Origin: CAZFVY01 sp964522665
GTDB lineage: Bacteria; Verrucomicrobiota; Verrucomicrobiia; Limisphaerales; CAZFVY01
Length of the DNA stretch: 63,747 nt
Direction: 5' to 3'
Assembly: GCA_964522665.1 (NCBI GenBank)
Contig: CAZFVY010000027.1
Location: 1 to 63,747, forward strand
Positions 42,481-51,637 of this stretch are shown in pieces. The position numbers and the translations under genes are program-made. Within the stretch, counting starts at the first letter, position 1. Each line of letters starts with the position of its first letter. The notes beneath the pieces were generated by a model, which was given only the letters and a program-made list of their open reading frames with translations, searched no databases and was not told where the DNA came from.

Positions 42481-45400
42481 ATGTCTTCCAGCGTCATCGG
42501 TAACATCGTCGATTCCACCGGCGCCGCGCGCACCGCGACGCTGCTCACCTTCTCGCCGCTCTCGCTGCCCCAGGTCGATGGGCCGGACCTGATCACGAGC
42601 ACGGATACCACATGCGTCACGAGCGCGACGGATGGGAGTTTCACTGTCGAGCTTTGCGCGGGGGATTACAAGCTTGTGATCGACCGCGACACGTTTTGCT
42701 TGAGCGTGCCGACCGAGGACGGCGAGTATCAGCTCGATGATTTGTTGACGGACGGGACGCTGGTCTTCACGGGCGGTCCGCCGCCGAGCGGTTCGCCCAC
42801 CGCGACGACCACGGTCTATGGCATGGTCCAGCTCGCCAAGACCGATTCCTCGCCGAAAGTCTATACGCAGTCGTGGCTCGATCAGATTTTCACCGGCCTC
42901 GGGACGGCCGCGCTCTACGCCGGCCAAACCTCGATCGCGATCCTTGGCATCGTCACGACCGGCACGTGGAACGCCACGCCGATCGCCAACGCCTACCTTG
43001 CGAATTCCTCGATCACGGTCACCGCGGGCCACGGCCTGGGCGGTGGTGGCAGCGTCTCGCTCGGCGGCTCCACGACGGTGAACCTGTTCTGCAACGGCTC
43101 CTCGACATACACCGCGAACGCGATCCCGAAGTTCGATTCGACGAGCACGCTGGGGTATAGCTCGCTGACCGATACCAGCACGCGGTTGACCTGCACAAAT
43201 GGGCTGCTCATCAACGGCAAGGTTGGCTCGGGAAACACCTTCCGCGATGACGCGACGATCGAGTGCCAGGCCGTCCAATGCCAGATCTCGGTCCTGGACA
43301 CCTACGTCGGCGGCGGCGGCGTTCCAGTCGCGAACGCGGGCGATGCTGGCATTGTCTTCGGCGCCTTCGATACTGACCTAAACAAGGTCAAGCTCGGCAG
43401 CCTTTCCTACACGCTCGCGGACGTCGGCCCGACCACTTATTACGCGGTCGCCCGGGTCAATGTCTCGGATCACACCGGCGATCACGTCGCCGCAAATTAT
43501 TACTGCAATCGCGGCGCGATCCTTTTTCCCACGAGTGGCACGGAGGCCGCGCCGGGCGCGAGCATTTACCGCATCCACGGCTCGATCAGTCTCGACGATG
43601 CGCAGGCCGTCGCTTGGAATGGTGCCACCGCCCTCTTCTACACGAATGGCGGCGAATTCCAAGTCGGCAATACCTCGACGGCGGGCAATTACACCCGTCT
43701 TTACTCGAAGTACGGCGCGGTCCTCGACGCACGGGCTGACGGGGACGTGAAGATTTACGTTGATCTGCTCATGCAGAGCGGGCAGGCGATCTACTTCGGT
43801 GGCAACACCGTCTTTGCTTCGGTGACCGGTGGCGAGACGCAATGCGGCAGCGCGGTTGCCTCCGGGAATTACACTCGCCTCTATTCTTATTTTGGCCCAG
43901 TGCTCGACGCAAAGGCGAACGGCGACACGCAGATCTACGCGAACCTCCTCATGCCGAGCACGACCGCGATTTATTTCGGCGGAAACTCGGTGTTTAGCTC
44001 GACCACGGGCGGCGAAACTCAGGTCGGGAGCGCGAGCACGTCGGGCAATTACACGCGGCTTTATTCCAAATTTGGTCCGGTGCTTGACGCGTTGGCGGAC
44101 GGCGACGTGAAGATTTACGCCAACCTGGCGATGCCGGACGCTTCGGGGATTTATTTCAACGGCGTTGGCGCGTTCGCCTATACGGACGGCGCCCGGACCA
44201 GCGTGGGCAACACCACTACGGGCAACTACGTCTCGCTCTACGTTGGCGGCGGCGAGGGCTTGCGCGTATCGACAGGCGGGGTCGTAACGCTCGCGACCTG
44301 GCACGGCGTCGCCATCGCGAACGCGTACCTCGCGAATTCCTCGATCACGATCACGCCTGGCTCGAATCTCTCGGGCGGCGGCGGCGTGTCACTGGGTGGC
44401 AGCGTCACGATCTCGTTCAACTCCAGCTATGCCGGAGCGACGTCGATCGTCACGCTCGGGACGGTCACGACGGGCGTTTGGAATGGCGCGGCGATCACCA
44501 ACTCATATCTCGCGAATTCCGCCGTCACGATCACGACTTCGACCGGTCTCTCGGGCGGCGGCAGCGTCTCGCTCGGCGGCTCGCTCACGCTCACGGTCAA
44601 CCAGGCGTTCAGCCCCACCTGGACCGGGACGCACGTTTTCAGCGGTCACGACGTCACCATTCATAGTGGCGATTTGCTCCTGGATGATAGCCAGGCGATC
44701 CGGTTCAGCGGCGTCGGCGGATTCTATTACGCGGATGGCGGCCAGACGAGCGTGGGCAACACCACGTCCGGCAACTACGTCTCGCTCTACGTCGGCGGCG
44801 GCGAGGGCCTGCGCGTTTCGACGGGCGGCATCGTGACGCTCGCGACGTGGCACGGCGTCGCCATCGCCAACGCCTACCTCGCGAATTCCGCGCTCACCGT
44901 CACCGCCGGCGCGGGCCTGGCGACCGGCGGCAGCGTCAGCCTTGGCGGCAGTGTGACCCTCACGACGGACGAAACGTACGCGCACACGTGGACCGCGCTG
45001 CACACGTACTCCCTTTCGACCGACTCGACCTCATTCGCCTCCGGCGCGCAGGCGATCAAGCTGACGACCACCGCCAGCGCGACCGACAACACGCATCACA
45101 AGGCCAGCCCCTGGCTCAGTCTCACCGCCTCGATCTGGACGGGATCGGCCACGGCGAAATTATTCCAGGTCCAAAATCAGGGCGTCTCCGGAACGAGTTC
45201 GGCGTACCAGCTCGTCCTGCAATCGACCGACACCAGCTCGATCCTGCTGATCCGCGGCGACACGGGTAATATCACGACCAGCGCCAACCTCGCGGTCGGC
45301 GGCACGCTCACCGCCGGCACGTACGTCGGCCAAACCTCGATCGTGACGCTCGGCACGATCACGACCGGCGTCTGGAACGGCACGGCGATCGCCAATGCGA

Positions 45401-46719
45401 ACCTCGCGAACTCTTCGGTCACCGTCACGACGTCCACTGGCCTCTCAGGCGGCGGCAGCCTGTCGCTGGGCGGCTCGCTTACCTTGACGGTCGATCAATC
45501 CTTCAGCCCGACCTGGACGGGGACGCATCTCTTCAGCGGCCACGTCGTCACGATCAAGGATGACCTGGCCGATTACACCGGCGACACCGGCCAGCTCACC
45601 ATCGAGGGCTCGAGCAACACGAATAAGCGGCTCACGCTTGGCTACGCCACGACTGGCGACTATGGCTTCATCCGCGCGGTCCTCTCCGGTACCACCGAAA
45701 AGAATCTGATCCTGAATCCAAGCGGAGACGGCCACGTCATCATCGGCGGTACCAGCGACCTCGGCTCGGGCAACCTGCAGATTTACGGCGGCATCACCTT
45801 CTCCGGAGCGCGCTCGATCGTCACCACGAGCGGCACGCTGACGCTCAATGGCAGCGGCAACGTCGCCCTCGGCACGGTCACGAGCGGCGTCTGGAATGGG
45901 ACCGCGATTAGCAACAGTTACCTCGCGAACTCATCGCTCACCGTCACGGCGGGGACGGGCCTCTCCGGTGGCGGCAGCGTGAGCTTGGGCGGCAGCGTCA
46001 CGATCTCCGTCTCGACCAGCTACGCGGGCGGAAGCTCCATCGCGACGGTCGGCACGATCACGACCGGCGTCTGGCATGGGACATTGATCGGCCTCCTTTA
46101 CGGCGGCACCGGCGCCGATCTCTCGGGCACGGGCGGCGCGGGGAAATACTTGAAACAGGCCAGCAGTGGCGCCGCGATCACCGTCGCCACGATCACCGCG
46201 CCCGAGGTTACCCAGGCGGTTGTCTGTCTCTTCAGCCAGAGCGCGGCCGTGGCAATCTCCAATTCGGTCGCCACCTCGGTTTGCTCGGGGATTGGGTCGG
46301 TCGGCAGTAACGCCATCGCCGCCAACAGCCTCAAGGTCGGCTCGCAGCTCCGCTTCCGCGCCAGCGGCAGCGCGGGCATGGGGGCCGCGGCGGCGTACCT
46401 CGGATTCAATTTTCTCCTGGCGGGAAGCACCTATTCGATCTCCTTTTCCGCGACGGGCGGCGCCCAGTATTTCTGGACCGTTGATTTCGTCGCCACGATG
46501 ACCGCCATTGGGGCCAGCGCCGCGTATAATTACACCTTCGAGCTCCGCGGGGTCACGGGCGGCGTAACCACTTCCGCCAACGCCTCGGGCGTTGGCAGCG
46601 CCACGTTCGACTCGACGGCGGCCACGAATTGGGATTGCCAGGGCGAGCTTACCTATGGTGGTGGCAGCCCCTCGCTGACTTGTCGCGCCGCCACCCTTGA
46701 GCAACTCGCGGGGGCGTAA
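42481..46719 (+). CDS. Giant repetitive tail fibre protein
   Basis: 1412 residues. The N-terminal ~100 residues form a beta-sandwich also present in the small protein at 41253. The rest is built of two repeat types. Type A is (T/Q)SIVTLGT(I/V)TTGVWNG then IANAYLANSSITVTAGTGLSGGGSVSLGGSVTLT, about eight times. Type B is SGNYTRLYSKFGPVLDALADGDVKIYANL...AIYFGG...FSSTTGGETQVG, about four times. A GVWNG...LLYGGTG turn is typical of phage side-tail fibres. The DNA repeats are also close to identical, which would allow recombination and length variation. The C-terminal ~200 residues are non-repetitive and probably bind the receptor. Confidence 0.85.
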   Translation: MSSSVIGNIVDSTGAARTATLLTFSPLSLPQVDGPDLITSTDTTCVTSATDGSFTVELCAGDYKLVIDRDTFCLSVPTEDGEYQLDDLLTDGTLVFTGGPPPSGSPTATTTVYGMVQLAKTDSSPKVYTQSWLDQIFTGLGTAALYAGQTSIAILGIVTTGTWNATPIANAYLANSSITVTAGHGLGGGGSVSLGGSTTVNLFCNGSSTYTANAIPKFDSTSTLGYSSLTDTSTRLTCTNGLLINGKVGSGNTFRDDATIECQAVQCQISVLDTYVGGGGVPVANAGDAGIVFGAFDTDLNKVKLGSLSYTLADVGPTTYYAVARVNVSDHTGDHVAANYYCNRGAILFPTSGTEAAPGASIYRIHGSISLDDAQAVAWNGATALFYTNGGEFQVGNTSTAGNYTRLYSKYGAVLDARADGDVKIYVDLLMQSGQAIYFGGNTVFASVTGGETQCGSAVASGNYTRLYSYFGPVLDAKANGDTQIYANLLMPSTTAIYFGGNSVFSSTTGGETQVGSASTSGNYTRLYSKFGPVLDALADGDVKIYANLAMPDASGIYFNGVGAFAYTDGARTSVGNTTTGNYVSLYVGGGEGLRVSTGGVVTLATWHGVAIANAYLANSSITITPGSNLSGGGGVSLGGSVTISFNSSYAGATSIVTLGTVTTGVWNGAAITNSYLANSAVTITTSTGLSGGGSVSLGGSLTLTVNQAFSPTWTGTHVFSGHDVTIHSGDLLLDDSQAIRFSGVGGFYYADGGQTSVGNTTSGNYVSLYVGGGEGLRVSTGGIVTLATWHGVAIANAYLANSALTVTAGAGLATGGSVSLGGSVTLTTDETYAHTWTALHTYSLSTDSTSFASGAQAIKLTTTASATDNTHHKASPWLSLTASIWTGSATAKLFQVQNQGVSGTSSAYQLVLQSTDTSSILLIRGDTGNITTSANLAVGGTLTAGTYVGQTSIVTLGTITTGVWNGTAIANANLANSSVTVTTSTGLSGGGSLSLGGSLTLTVDQSFSPTWTGTHLFSGHVVTIKDDLADYTGDTGQLTIEGSSNTNKRLTLGYATTGDYGFIRAVLSGTTEKNLILNPSGDGHVIIGGTSDLGSGNLQIYGGITFSGARSIVTTSGTLTLNGSGNVALGTVTSGVWNGTAISNSYLANSSLTVTAGTGLSGGGSVSLGGSVTISVSTSYAGGSSIATVGTITTGVWHGTLIGLLYGGTGADLSGTGGAGKYLKQASSGAAITVATITAPEVTQAVVCLFSQSAAVAISNSVATSVCSGIGSVGSNAIAANSLKVGSQLRFRASGSAGMGAAAAYLGFNFLLAGSTYSISFSATGGAQYFWTVDFVATMTAIGASAAYNYTFELRGVTGGVTTSANASGVGSATFDSTAATNWDCQGELTYGGGSPSLTCRAATLEQLAGA

Positions 46720-46733
46720 CCAAAGAAAGAGAT

Positions 46734-46759
46734 GGCAAAATCATGGGTGGCAAAATCAT
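46734..46759 (+). repeat. 26-bp inverted repeat, left arm
   Basis: GGCAAAATCATGGGT then GGCAAAATCAT. Perfect inverted match to 46955-46980. The arm is itself a direct repeat of GGCAAAATCAT. It carries the ATG of the enclosed ORF. Confidence 0.9.
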
Positions 46760-46958
46760 AAAGAAACGAAAGACCTGCCTGCGTTGTCCCTTCCTCCTGA
46801 AGATCACGATCACCTATGATAGCGGCCGCGTCTCGCGGATCTTCCGTTGCCGTCACGAGACCCAGATTGGATTCGAAAAGCCCAACGTGGCGCGCTTAAT
46901 CAGCCCTGGACCGATGGTCCCCACCTGGTGTCCGCTCGCCCCTCCCTCTCCGGCATGA
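46743..46958 (+). CDS. Small cysteine-rich ORF framed by inverted repeats
   Basis: 71 residues: KTCLRCPFLLKI, FRCRHETQIGFEKPNVARLI and WCPLAPPSPA, a basic protein with about five Cys/His that could bind zinc. The ATG lies inside the left 26-bp arm and the stop inside the right arm, so the whole coding unit is carried between the repeats. Lies between the giant fibre and the 106-residue gene. Function unknown; the CLRCPF/WCPL pattern suggests a real protein rather than a chance frame. Confidence 0.55.
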   Translation: MGGKIIKKRKTCLRCPFLLKITITYDSGRVSRIFRCRHETQIGFEKPNVARLISPGPMVPTWCPLAPPSPA

Positions 46959-46980
46959 TTTTGCCACCCATGATTTTGCC
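46955..46980 (-). repeat. 26-bp inverted repeat, right arm
   Basis: ATGATTTTGCCACCC then ATGATTTTGCC, exact reverse complement of 46734-46759. It is followed at 46985-47005 by CCTCCGTAGCAACGGCGAAGG, a member of the CCTCCGTAGCCTTGGCGTAGG family also nested at 47503. Confidence 0.9.
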
Positions 46981-47033
46981 TGCCCTCCGTAGCAACGGCG
47001 AAGGTGGGCCAATTCAGTAACCAAAAACAAAAA

Positions 47034-47354
47034 ATGAAACTAGACCTACGAAAACCGTTCCGAACCTTGTCCGGCAAACCGTCCAAATCCGATCCCTCGA
47101 TGTCGGAAACCTTGGCGCAGGCGATTGCCAATATGCCGCCACCCCAGCAGGGCAAACAATTGCCCATCCTCAAGCTCTGGGGCTGGGCCACGAAGCTCGC
47201 CTCGACGGAGAACGGCGGCGGCATCCTCGAACTCGATAAAGAGGACGCGAAGACGTTCGAGGAACTCGTCACCGCCCACCCCGGCCTCACGATCCTGGCC
47301 AAGGGGCAACTCCTCGAGCTGCTCAACGAAGCGCAATCGGCGGCGAAGAACTAA
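47034..47354 (+). CDS. Small phage-cluster protein, unknown function
   Basis: 106 residues from ATG 47034, preceded by an A-rich leader; a GTG at 47004 would add ten residues. MKLDLRKPFRTLSGKPSK, MSETLAQAIANMPPPQQGKQLPILKLWGWATKLASTENGGGILELDKEDAKTFEELV, LTILAKGQLLELLNEAQSAAKN. Resembles small phage proteins of the 'KPF...G' type that sit near tail genes, but no named family. It lies between the small Cys-rich ORF and the 1294-residue protein. Confidence 0.6.
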   Translation: MKLDLRKPFRTLSGKPSKSDPSMSETLAQAIANMPPPQQGKQLPILKLWGWATKLASTENGGGILELDKEDAKTFEELVTAHPGLTILAKGQLLELLNEAQSAAKN

Positions 47355-47628
47355 GCCTCCTACGCCAAGGCTTCCCCCTACGCTGAGGCTTCGGGGGGAC
47401 GGGTCGGAGGCCAGGGCGCGCCTTGGAGTGCGGCGGCAGAGCGTGAGCCTCCTATGCTGAGAGCTTCGGAGACCGGGACGCGGTTGCCCTCCGTAGCCTT
47501 GGCGTAGGACGGGCGCCGACGCCGCTTTCTGCCGCGTGATCACCCCGACCAAAGCGGTGTCGCGCTCCGCTTGCCACCGCACTCCATAACTAATCGCGGT
47601 TCGATTGCCACCGCACTCCATATAGCCC
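47355..47628. repeat. Nested dispersed repeats before the 1294-residue gene
   Basis: A copy of the 101-bp palindrome (47423-47587) has a second repeat inserted in its left half: CCTCCTATGCTGAGAGCTTC ... CCTCCGTAGCCTTGGCGTAG (about 47447-47513). The same second family occurs before it (CCTCCTACGCCAAGGCTTCC, 47357). A partial third piece, GATTGCCACCGCACTCCATA, ends at 47623 just before ATG 47629. Confidence 0.85.
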
Positions 47629-50600
47629 ATGTCCAACCCGATCACGTTTACTCAGGCGCAAACGGTGCGCGCCGGCGACAAGCTCACCAGTACGCACTTC
47701 CGCTCGCTCGCGCGCGCGTGCAATGACCGGCTCCGCTCGGGTATTGGCGATCCGGACTGGCGCATCCACGCGGCCGCGCTCAACTTCACGCGCCAGGTCA
47801 CCGCGCCGGATGATAATGGGTTCGGTTACTCGTTCGAACCGGAATCGACCTGGGCGCAGTTTTACGCGCACGTCGATCCGGCCTCGGGCGTCACCTGGCC
47901 GGTCGCTGACGTGGGAGACGAACAGGGCGCGAACCCGGGCAGCCCGATCGTCGGATTTGTCACCGGGGCGAGCGTGCCGGAGAATGTGGATCCCGAGCCA
48001 ACGCGGATCACCAACCCCACTGAACTCGATCCGGGCGTGAGCTTCCTTCGCGGCGACCTCCTGGACGCGCCGCAAACGCCGCAGGAAGTCTGGTACCTTG
48101 GCAAACTCCAACGCGGCGTGTACGAGGCGGATAACGGCGCCATGAACGCCCCGGCCTTCGGCGCCGCGCAATCCCACTTCAAATTGCAGCCGGCCGCCAC
48201 GCTGGCCAGCGGCAAGGCGTTCGGCGGATTCATGCCGATGCCGGAGAACATCGGCGATTGCGGCGACGTGAACTTGTCATACCTACCGAACAGCCCGAAA
48301 TACCAGCTCTACTTCTGCCCGCTGCGGCCGGGCCTGCCGACGCTTTACTTCACGGGGCCGTGTCCGCAACCCGCGTCCACCACGCCCTCGGGGTCCGGCG
48401 CGGCCGCGCCGTGCGACACGGGCGGCGGAACGGTCGTCAGTCAGGAAGTGGAATGGATTTACGAAACGCCGTTCCGTTACGTCATCAAGCTCGCCGGCGT
48501 CGCCGATCCGCAGTGGATTTCGAGCAAGGATTACATCCTCGGCCCGTTCTCCGGCGGCGGCACCCTCCAGCGCACGGACGCCCAGATGATCCGCCGAATG
48601 CTCGGCTGGTACGTCGCCGACTTCCGCGGGACCGAGGCGCAGCGCACGGTCGGCGCGGACGGCAAATCAGATTATGACATCTCCACCTTTGGCTTCGACT
48701 TCCAGCGATTCTTCCAGTCGCAATACTTCCTCAGCCCCAACATCGGCCACGCTGATGGCGCAGACGGTATCACGCCTGACTATCCAAGCTTTACCTTCAC
48801 GGGGGATGCCACTCTTGCAGCTGGCGTACAATCTACGATTCACGCTTGGGCTAACGGATTCGTCTTGGGTGGTTTGCTCGTCACTGCATCGAAGCTGCAA
48901 GCGCCCTGCACCATCAACGCTTTTGACGGCGACCGGTCGTTTGCGTCGATCACTCTCACGCCTGACAATGACGGCAATCTCGCGCTCGTAAAATGGTTCG
49001 AGGCCGCGCCATCGCCCCAGCCGCTGAAATTCGTGCTGGCGACCGACGCGACCTTTAGCGCGCCGGACGGCGCGATCACCATCGAATGCACCGAGCAAGT
49101 CGCCTACCAGCCCGAAATCTTTGACGCCTACCTGGTGCTCCGCGCCGGCACGGCCGCGCCGCTGGGCGATGGTGACCCCGAAAGCTTCTTCGATACGCGC
49201 GGCGTCGATTTCGGCACGCCCAAGACGGTCTCGGACGCCTATTTCGCGAACGGTTGCATCGTGAATAAAGCGACGGATTCGCTCTCCGTGCCGTCCGCCT
49301 CGGTCAACGTGAACCCCGTCTATGACATCGCCCGCCGCACCATCCGAAACCACACCCGCGTCGTGCCCCGACAGCAGTTCATCGGTTATGAGGTCGCGGG
49401 CGGAAAAAGCATCCTCTACTTCAATCGCTACGCGTTTGGTCTTACCGCGGATTACGCGGATTCTTCCTCTGGTGATTCTTACGACGCTTTTGAGAATATC
49501 GCGCCCAACCACTTCGCGCTGGCGACCGGCGCGCTCCGCGTGGGTCGGTCATATGTGGTGCGCGCCACCGGAACCGACGGCATCGCGTACGCCGGAAACT
49601 TCTATGTCAATGGCGACGTGTTCAACGCCGTCAGTGGTTACACTACGTTTGCCCCGCGGAGTGTGGATGGATTGAGCGCCGGTTCCGGCCAGGTCTTCGA
49701 ATACGAGGGCATCCGCCACGTCGCGCCGCCCCAGGACGTGACCAACGAATGGCTCATGTTCCCCCAGTTCAAGGTCTATACCCAGGCGGACGATCCGCTT
49801 GAGGACACCACGACCTTCAAACCGGACGCCTACGCCGACTACTTCTCGCTCTGCGAACGCTGCCACTTTTACAACAGCCATTTGGGCGACACGGCGTTCG
49901 AGCAACTCTACGCCCAGTTCAGCAGCGGTGACACGCCGGGCGTGAGCCTCTCGCTCGCGCCCGAGGCGCCGACCGGCTGGCGTTACACCGAGGATTCGAA
50001 CGCCTTCGACAACGGCGTCACCGACGATCAAAAGGCCGCCTATTACGCCTCGTGTCGCGTGTACGAGCCGAGCGTCGAGATTGACAGCGCCACCATCATG
50101 ACCATCGGCGGCCAGGAAGTGGTCAAACTGGTGATGACGGGCCGGTTGCACGCCTGCCCGACCGCGCCCACTGACATCGCGCGCTACATCGTGGGCGTCG
50201 ATACTCCCTGGTCGGACGATCTGGACGGCGAGCCTTACCGCAGCAACGAAAATGGCCTGCGCGAATACCTCTTGCGCATCGGCACGGATCGGCATTGCTC
50301 GAACAAGCTCGGCGATACGGGCGCGAAAACGAGCCTTTACGGCGACGTCGATAACGTCCACGGCGCCTGCTATCCCCACTTCTTTTTCACGCACCTGGTT
50401 CCCGAGCCTTACGAGGATGGCAATGATCGCGTGGACCCGGCCACGGATACCGTTATCACCGTCGATCCGTTCATCCAGCTGGAGCTTTACCTGCGCGCCA
50501 TGTGCGAGGGTTACGTCGATGGGTTTACCAGCCAGGCTTACGCCTGCGCGACCGGCATCACGGAGATGTTTGACTACACGTTTGAGAACTTGTGCTTTGA

Positions 50601-51513
50601 CGCGTTTGGCGGGCGTTGGATCAGCTTCCTGCCCGAGGCGGTCCGCGACGATAAACCGCAGGGGTTTGGGCCGATCCCGGACACGGTGATGTTCGCCGAG
50701 GTGGTCAATCAATTCGCGCTCGCCTGGAACAAACTGACGCGCGCCCGGCTGATGCTGCCATTGATCCTCCAATGCAAACAATCATTCTATACGGCGAAAC
50801 AGGCGATTACGCCCGATGAATTGAGCTTCATCGCCAGGACGCCCTGCTCAGATTCGGGTGAGATTCGCGCCATCTGGGAAGGCGCGCCGCCCGCGGCAGA
50901 CGAATATCGCGGCGGCGATGCGGATTTTGTCGATTGCGGGCAGGTGGGCGACGTGATCGGTATCGGGGCAAGTTGCTCGGCCCAAATCGGCCCTGATGAC
51001 CTTTGTTTCAACGGCACGTCGAGCTTCAACCTGGTCTCGCAGCGGATGACCACGCAATACCGCTTCGTCCCGCGCGACGCCAACGTCGCCAACGCCCTGC
51101 CGCCCGGCATGGCCGACCTGATCAACTCCAGCCAAACCGGCTTCCTCGCTAAGGCATACCTGGAGGTCCACGTCACCGTCGCCACCCCGGTCGGCGCCGA
51201 GGCGGACGCCGCCAATTGCCACAGCGACAGCACGGACCATCTCTTCTGGGACGCTGGCTCCTCGACCGGCTACACCTTCAACGATTCGACCGACGTCACG
51301 ACCTGCTACGGTGGCGGCACGGGAGCGGATTGTTGCGCCCTATTCGCCTCCGGAACGCTCGAATCCCCCGCGGTCGGCGCCGGCGCGTTCTATTACGGCC
51401 GCGACGACTCGGGGAACAATTGCCAATCACAGAACTCAACCGGCATCTCCCTGCTCGCGCTGGCCAACAACCCCGTCGCCTTCGTCGAGGTGCCGCTGTC
51501 TGTCTTAAGCTGA
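47629..51513 (+). CDS. Giant phage-cluster protein of unknown function (1294 aa)
   Basis: 1294 residues, no domain recognised. The start ITFTQAQTVRAGDKLTSTHFRSLARACNDRLRSGIGDPDWRIH reads like a virion-associated tip protein. The body is beta-rich and rich in Asp/Tyr/Phe, with many Cys (for example FSLCERCHFYNSHLGD, QCKQSFYTAK, CGQVGDVIGIGASCSAQ). It has a mid region with loop-rich GDTGAKTSLYGDVDNVHGACYPHFFFTHLVPEPYEDGND and a C-terminal GSSTGYTFNDSTDVTTCYGG. It is the last gene of the cluster, where phages encode receptor-binding or host-specificity proteins. No signal peptide or TM segment is visible. Confidence 0.75.
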   Translation: MSNPITFTQAQTVRAGDKLTSTHFRSLARACNDRLRSGIGDPDWRIHAAALNFTRQVTAPDDNGFGYSFEPESTWAQFYAHVDPASGVTWPVADVGDEQGANPGSPIVGFVTGASVPENVDPEPTRITNPTELDPGVSFLRGDLLDAPQTPQEVWYLGKLQRGVYEADNGAMNAPAFGAAQSHFKLQPAATLASGKAFGGFMPMPENIGDCGDVNLSYLPNSPKYQLYFCPLRPGLPTLYFTGPCPQPASTTPSGSGAAAPCDTGGGTVVSQEVEWIYETPFRYVIKLAGVADPQWISSKDYILGPFSGGGTLQRTDAQMIRRMLGWYVADFRGTEAQRTVGADGKSDYDISTFGFDFQRFFQSQYFLSPNIGHADGADGITPDYPSFTFTGDATLAAGVQSTIHAWANGFVLGGLLVTASKLQAPCTINAFDGDRSFASITLTPDNDGNLALVKWFEAAPSPQPLKFVLATDATFSAPDGAITIECTEQVAYQPEIFDAYLVLRAGTAAPLGDGDPESFFDTRGVDFGTPKTVSDAYFANGCIVNKATDSLSVPSASVNVNPVYDIARRTIRNHTRVVPRQQFIGYEVAGGKSILYFNRYAFGLTADYADSSSGDSYDAFENIAPNHFALATGALRVGRSYVVRATGTDGIAYAGNFYVNGDVFNAVSGYTTFAPRSVDGLSAGSGQVFEYEGIRHVAPPQDVTNEWLMFPQFKVYTQADDPLEDTTTFKPDAYADYFSLCERCHFYNSHLGDTAFEQLYAQFSSGDTPGVSLSLAPEAPTGWRYTEDSNAFDNGVTDDQKAAYYASCRVYEPSVEIDSATIMTIGGQEVVKLVMTGRLHACPTAPTDIARYIVGVDTPWSDDLDGEPYRSNENGLREYLLRIGTDRHCSNKLGDTGAKTSLYGDVDNVHGACYPHFFFTHLVPEPYEDGNDRVDPATDTVITVDPFIQLELYLRAMCEGYVDGFTSQAYACATGITEMFDYTFENLCFDAFGGRWISFLPEAVRDDKPQGFGPIPDTVMFAEVVNQFALAWNKLTRARLMLPLILQCKQSFYTAKQAITPDELSFIARTPCSDSGEIRAIWEGAPPAADEYRGGDADFVDCGQVGDVIGIGASCSAQIGPDDLCFNGTSSFNLVSQRMTTQYRFVPRDANVANALPPGMADLINSSQTGFLAKAYLEVHVTVATPVGAEADAANCHSDSTDHLFWDAGSSTGYTFNDSTDVTTCYGGGTGADCCALFASGTLESPAVGAGAFYYGRDDSGNNCQSQNSTGISLLALANNPVAFVEVPLSVLS

Positions 51514-51637
51514 CCCTCTGCAACCGTCGTGCCGGCCGTTTGCACGGACTCTGCAGCCCCGCCGCGGCCCAACTTTTGGACCCTGTTCAACACAATTTCC
51601 GACCCTGTTCAATCTTTTCTCTCGGCCCCGCGACGTG

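Larger units (their letters stand above)
24813..51513 (+). mobile_element. Phage structural cluster with Mu-like head order (prophage remnant or gene-transfer-agent-like element)
   Basis: About 26.7 kb of + strand genes: small membrane proteins, DNA packaging, portal, protease/scaffold, capsid, head-tail joining, tail tube, tape-measure candidate and very large fibre-like proteins. The gene order through the head follows phage Mu, but the terminase is of the GpA type and no contractile sheath or baseplate genes are seen. Integrase, transposase, repressor, replication and endolysin genes are not visible, and no flanking att duplication was found by eye. Host repeats are interspersed throughout while the ORFs stay open. 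Boundaries are set by the first and last genes that fit the cluster. Confidence 0.8.

Noticed and set aside
51580..51620. Doubled GACCCTGTTCAA at the end of the phage cluster as an att site
   Set aside because: Both copies are on the same side; no matching copy was seen at the recA side of the cluster.
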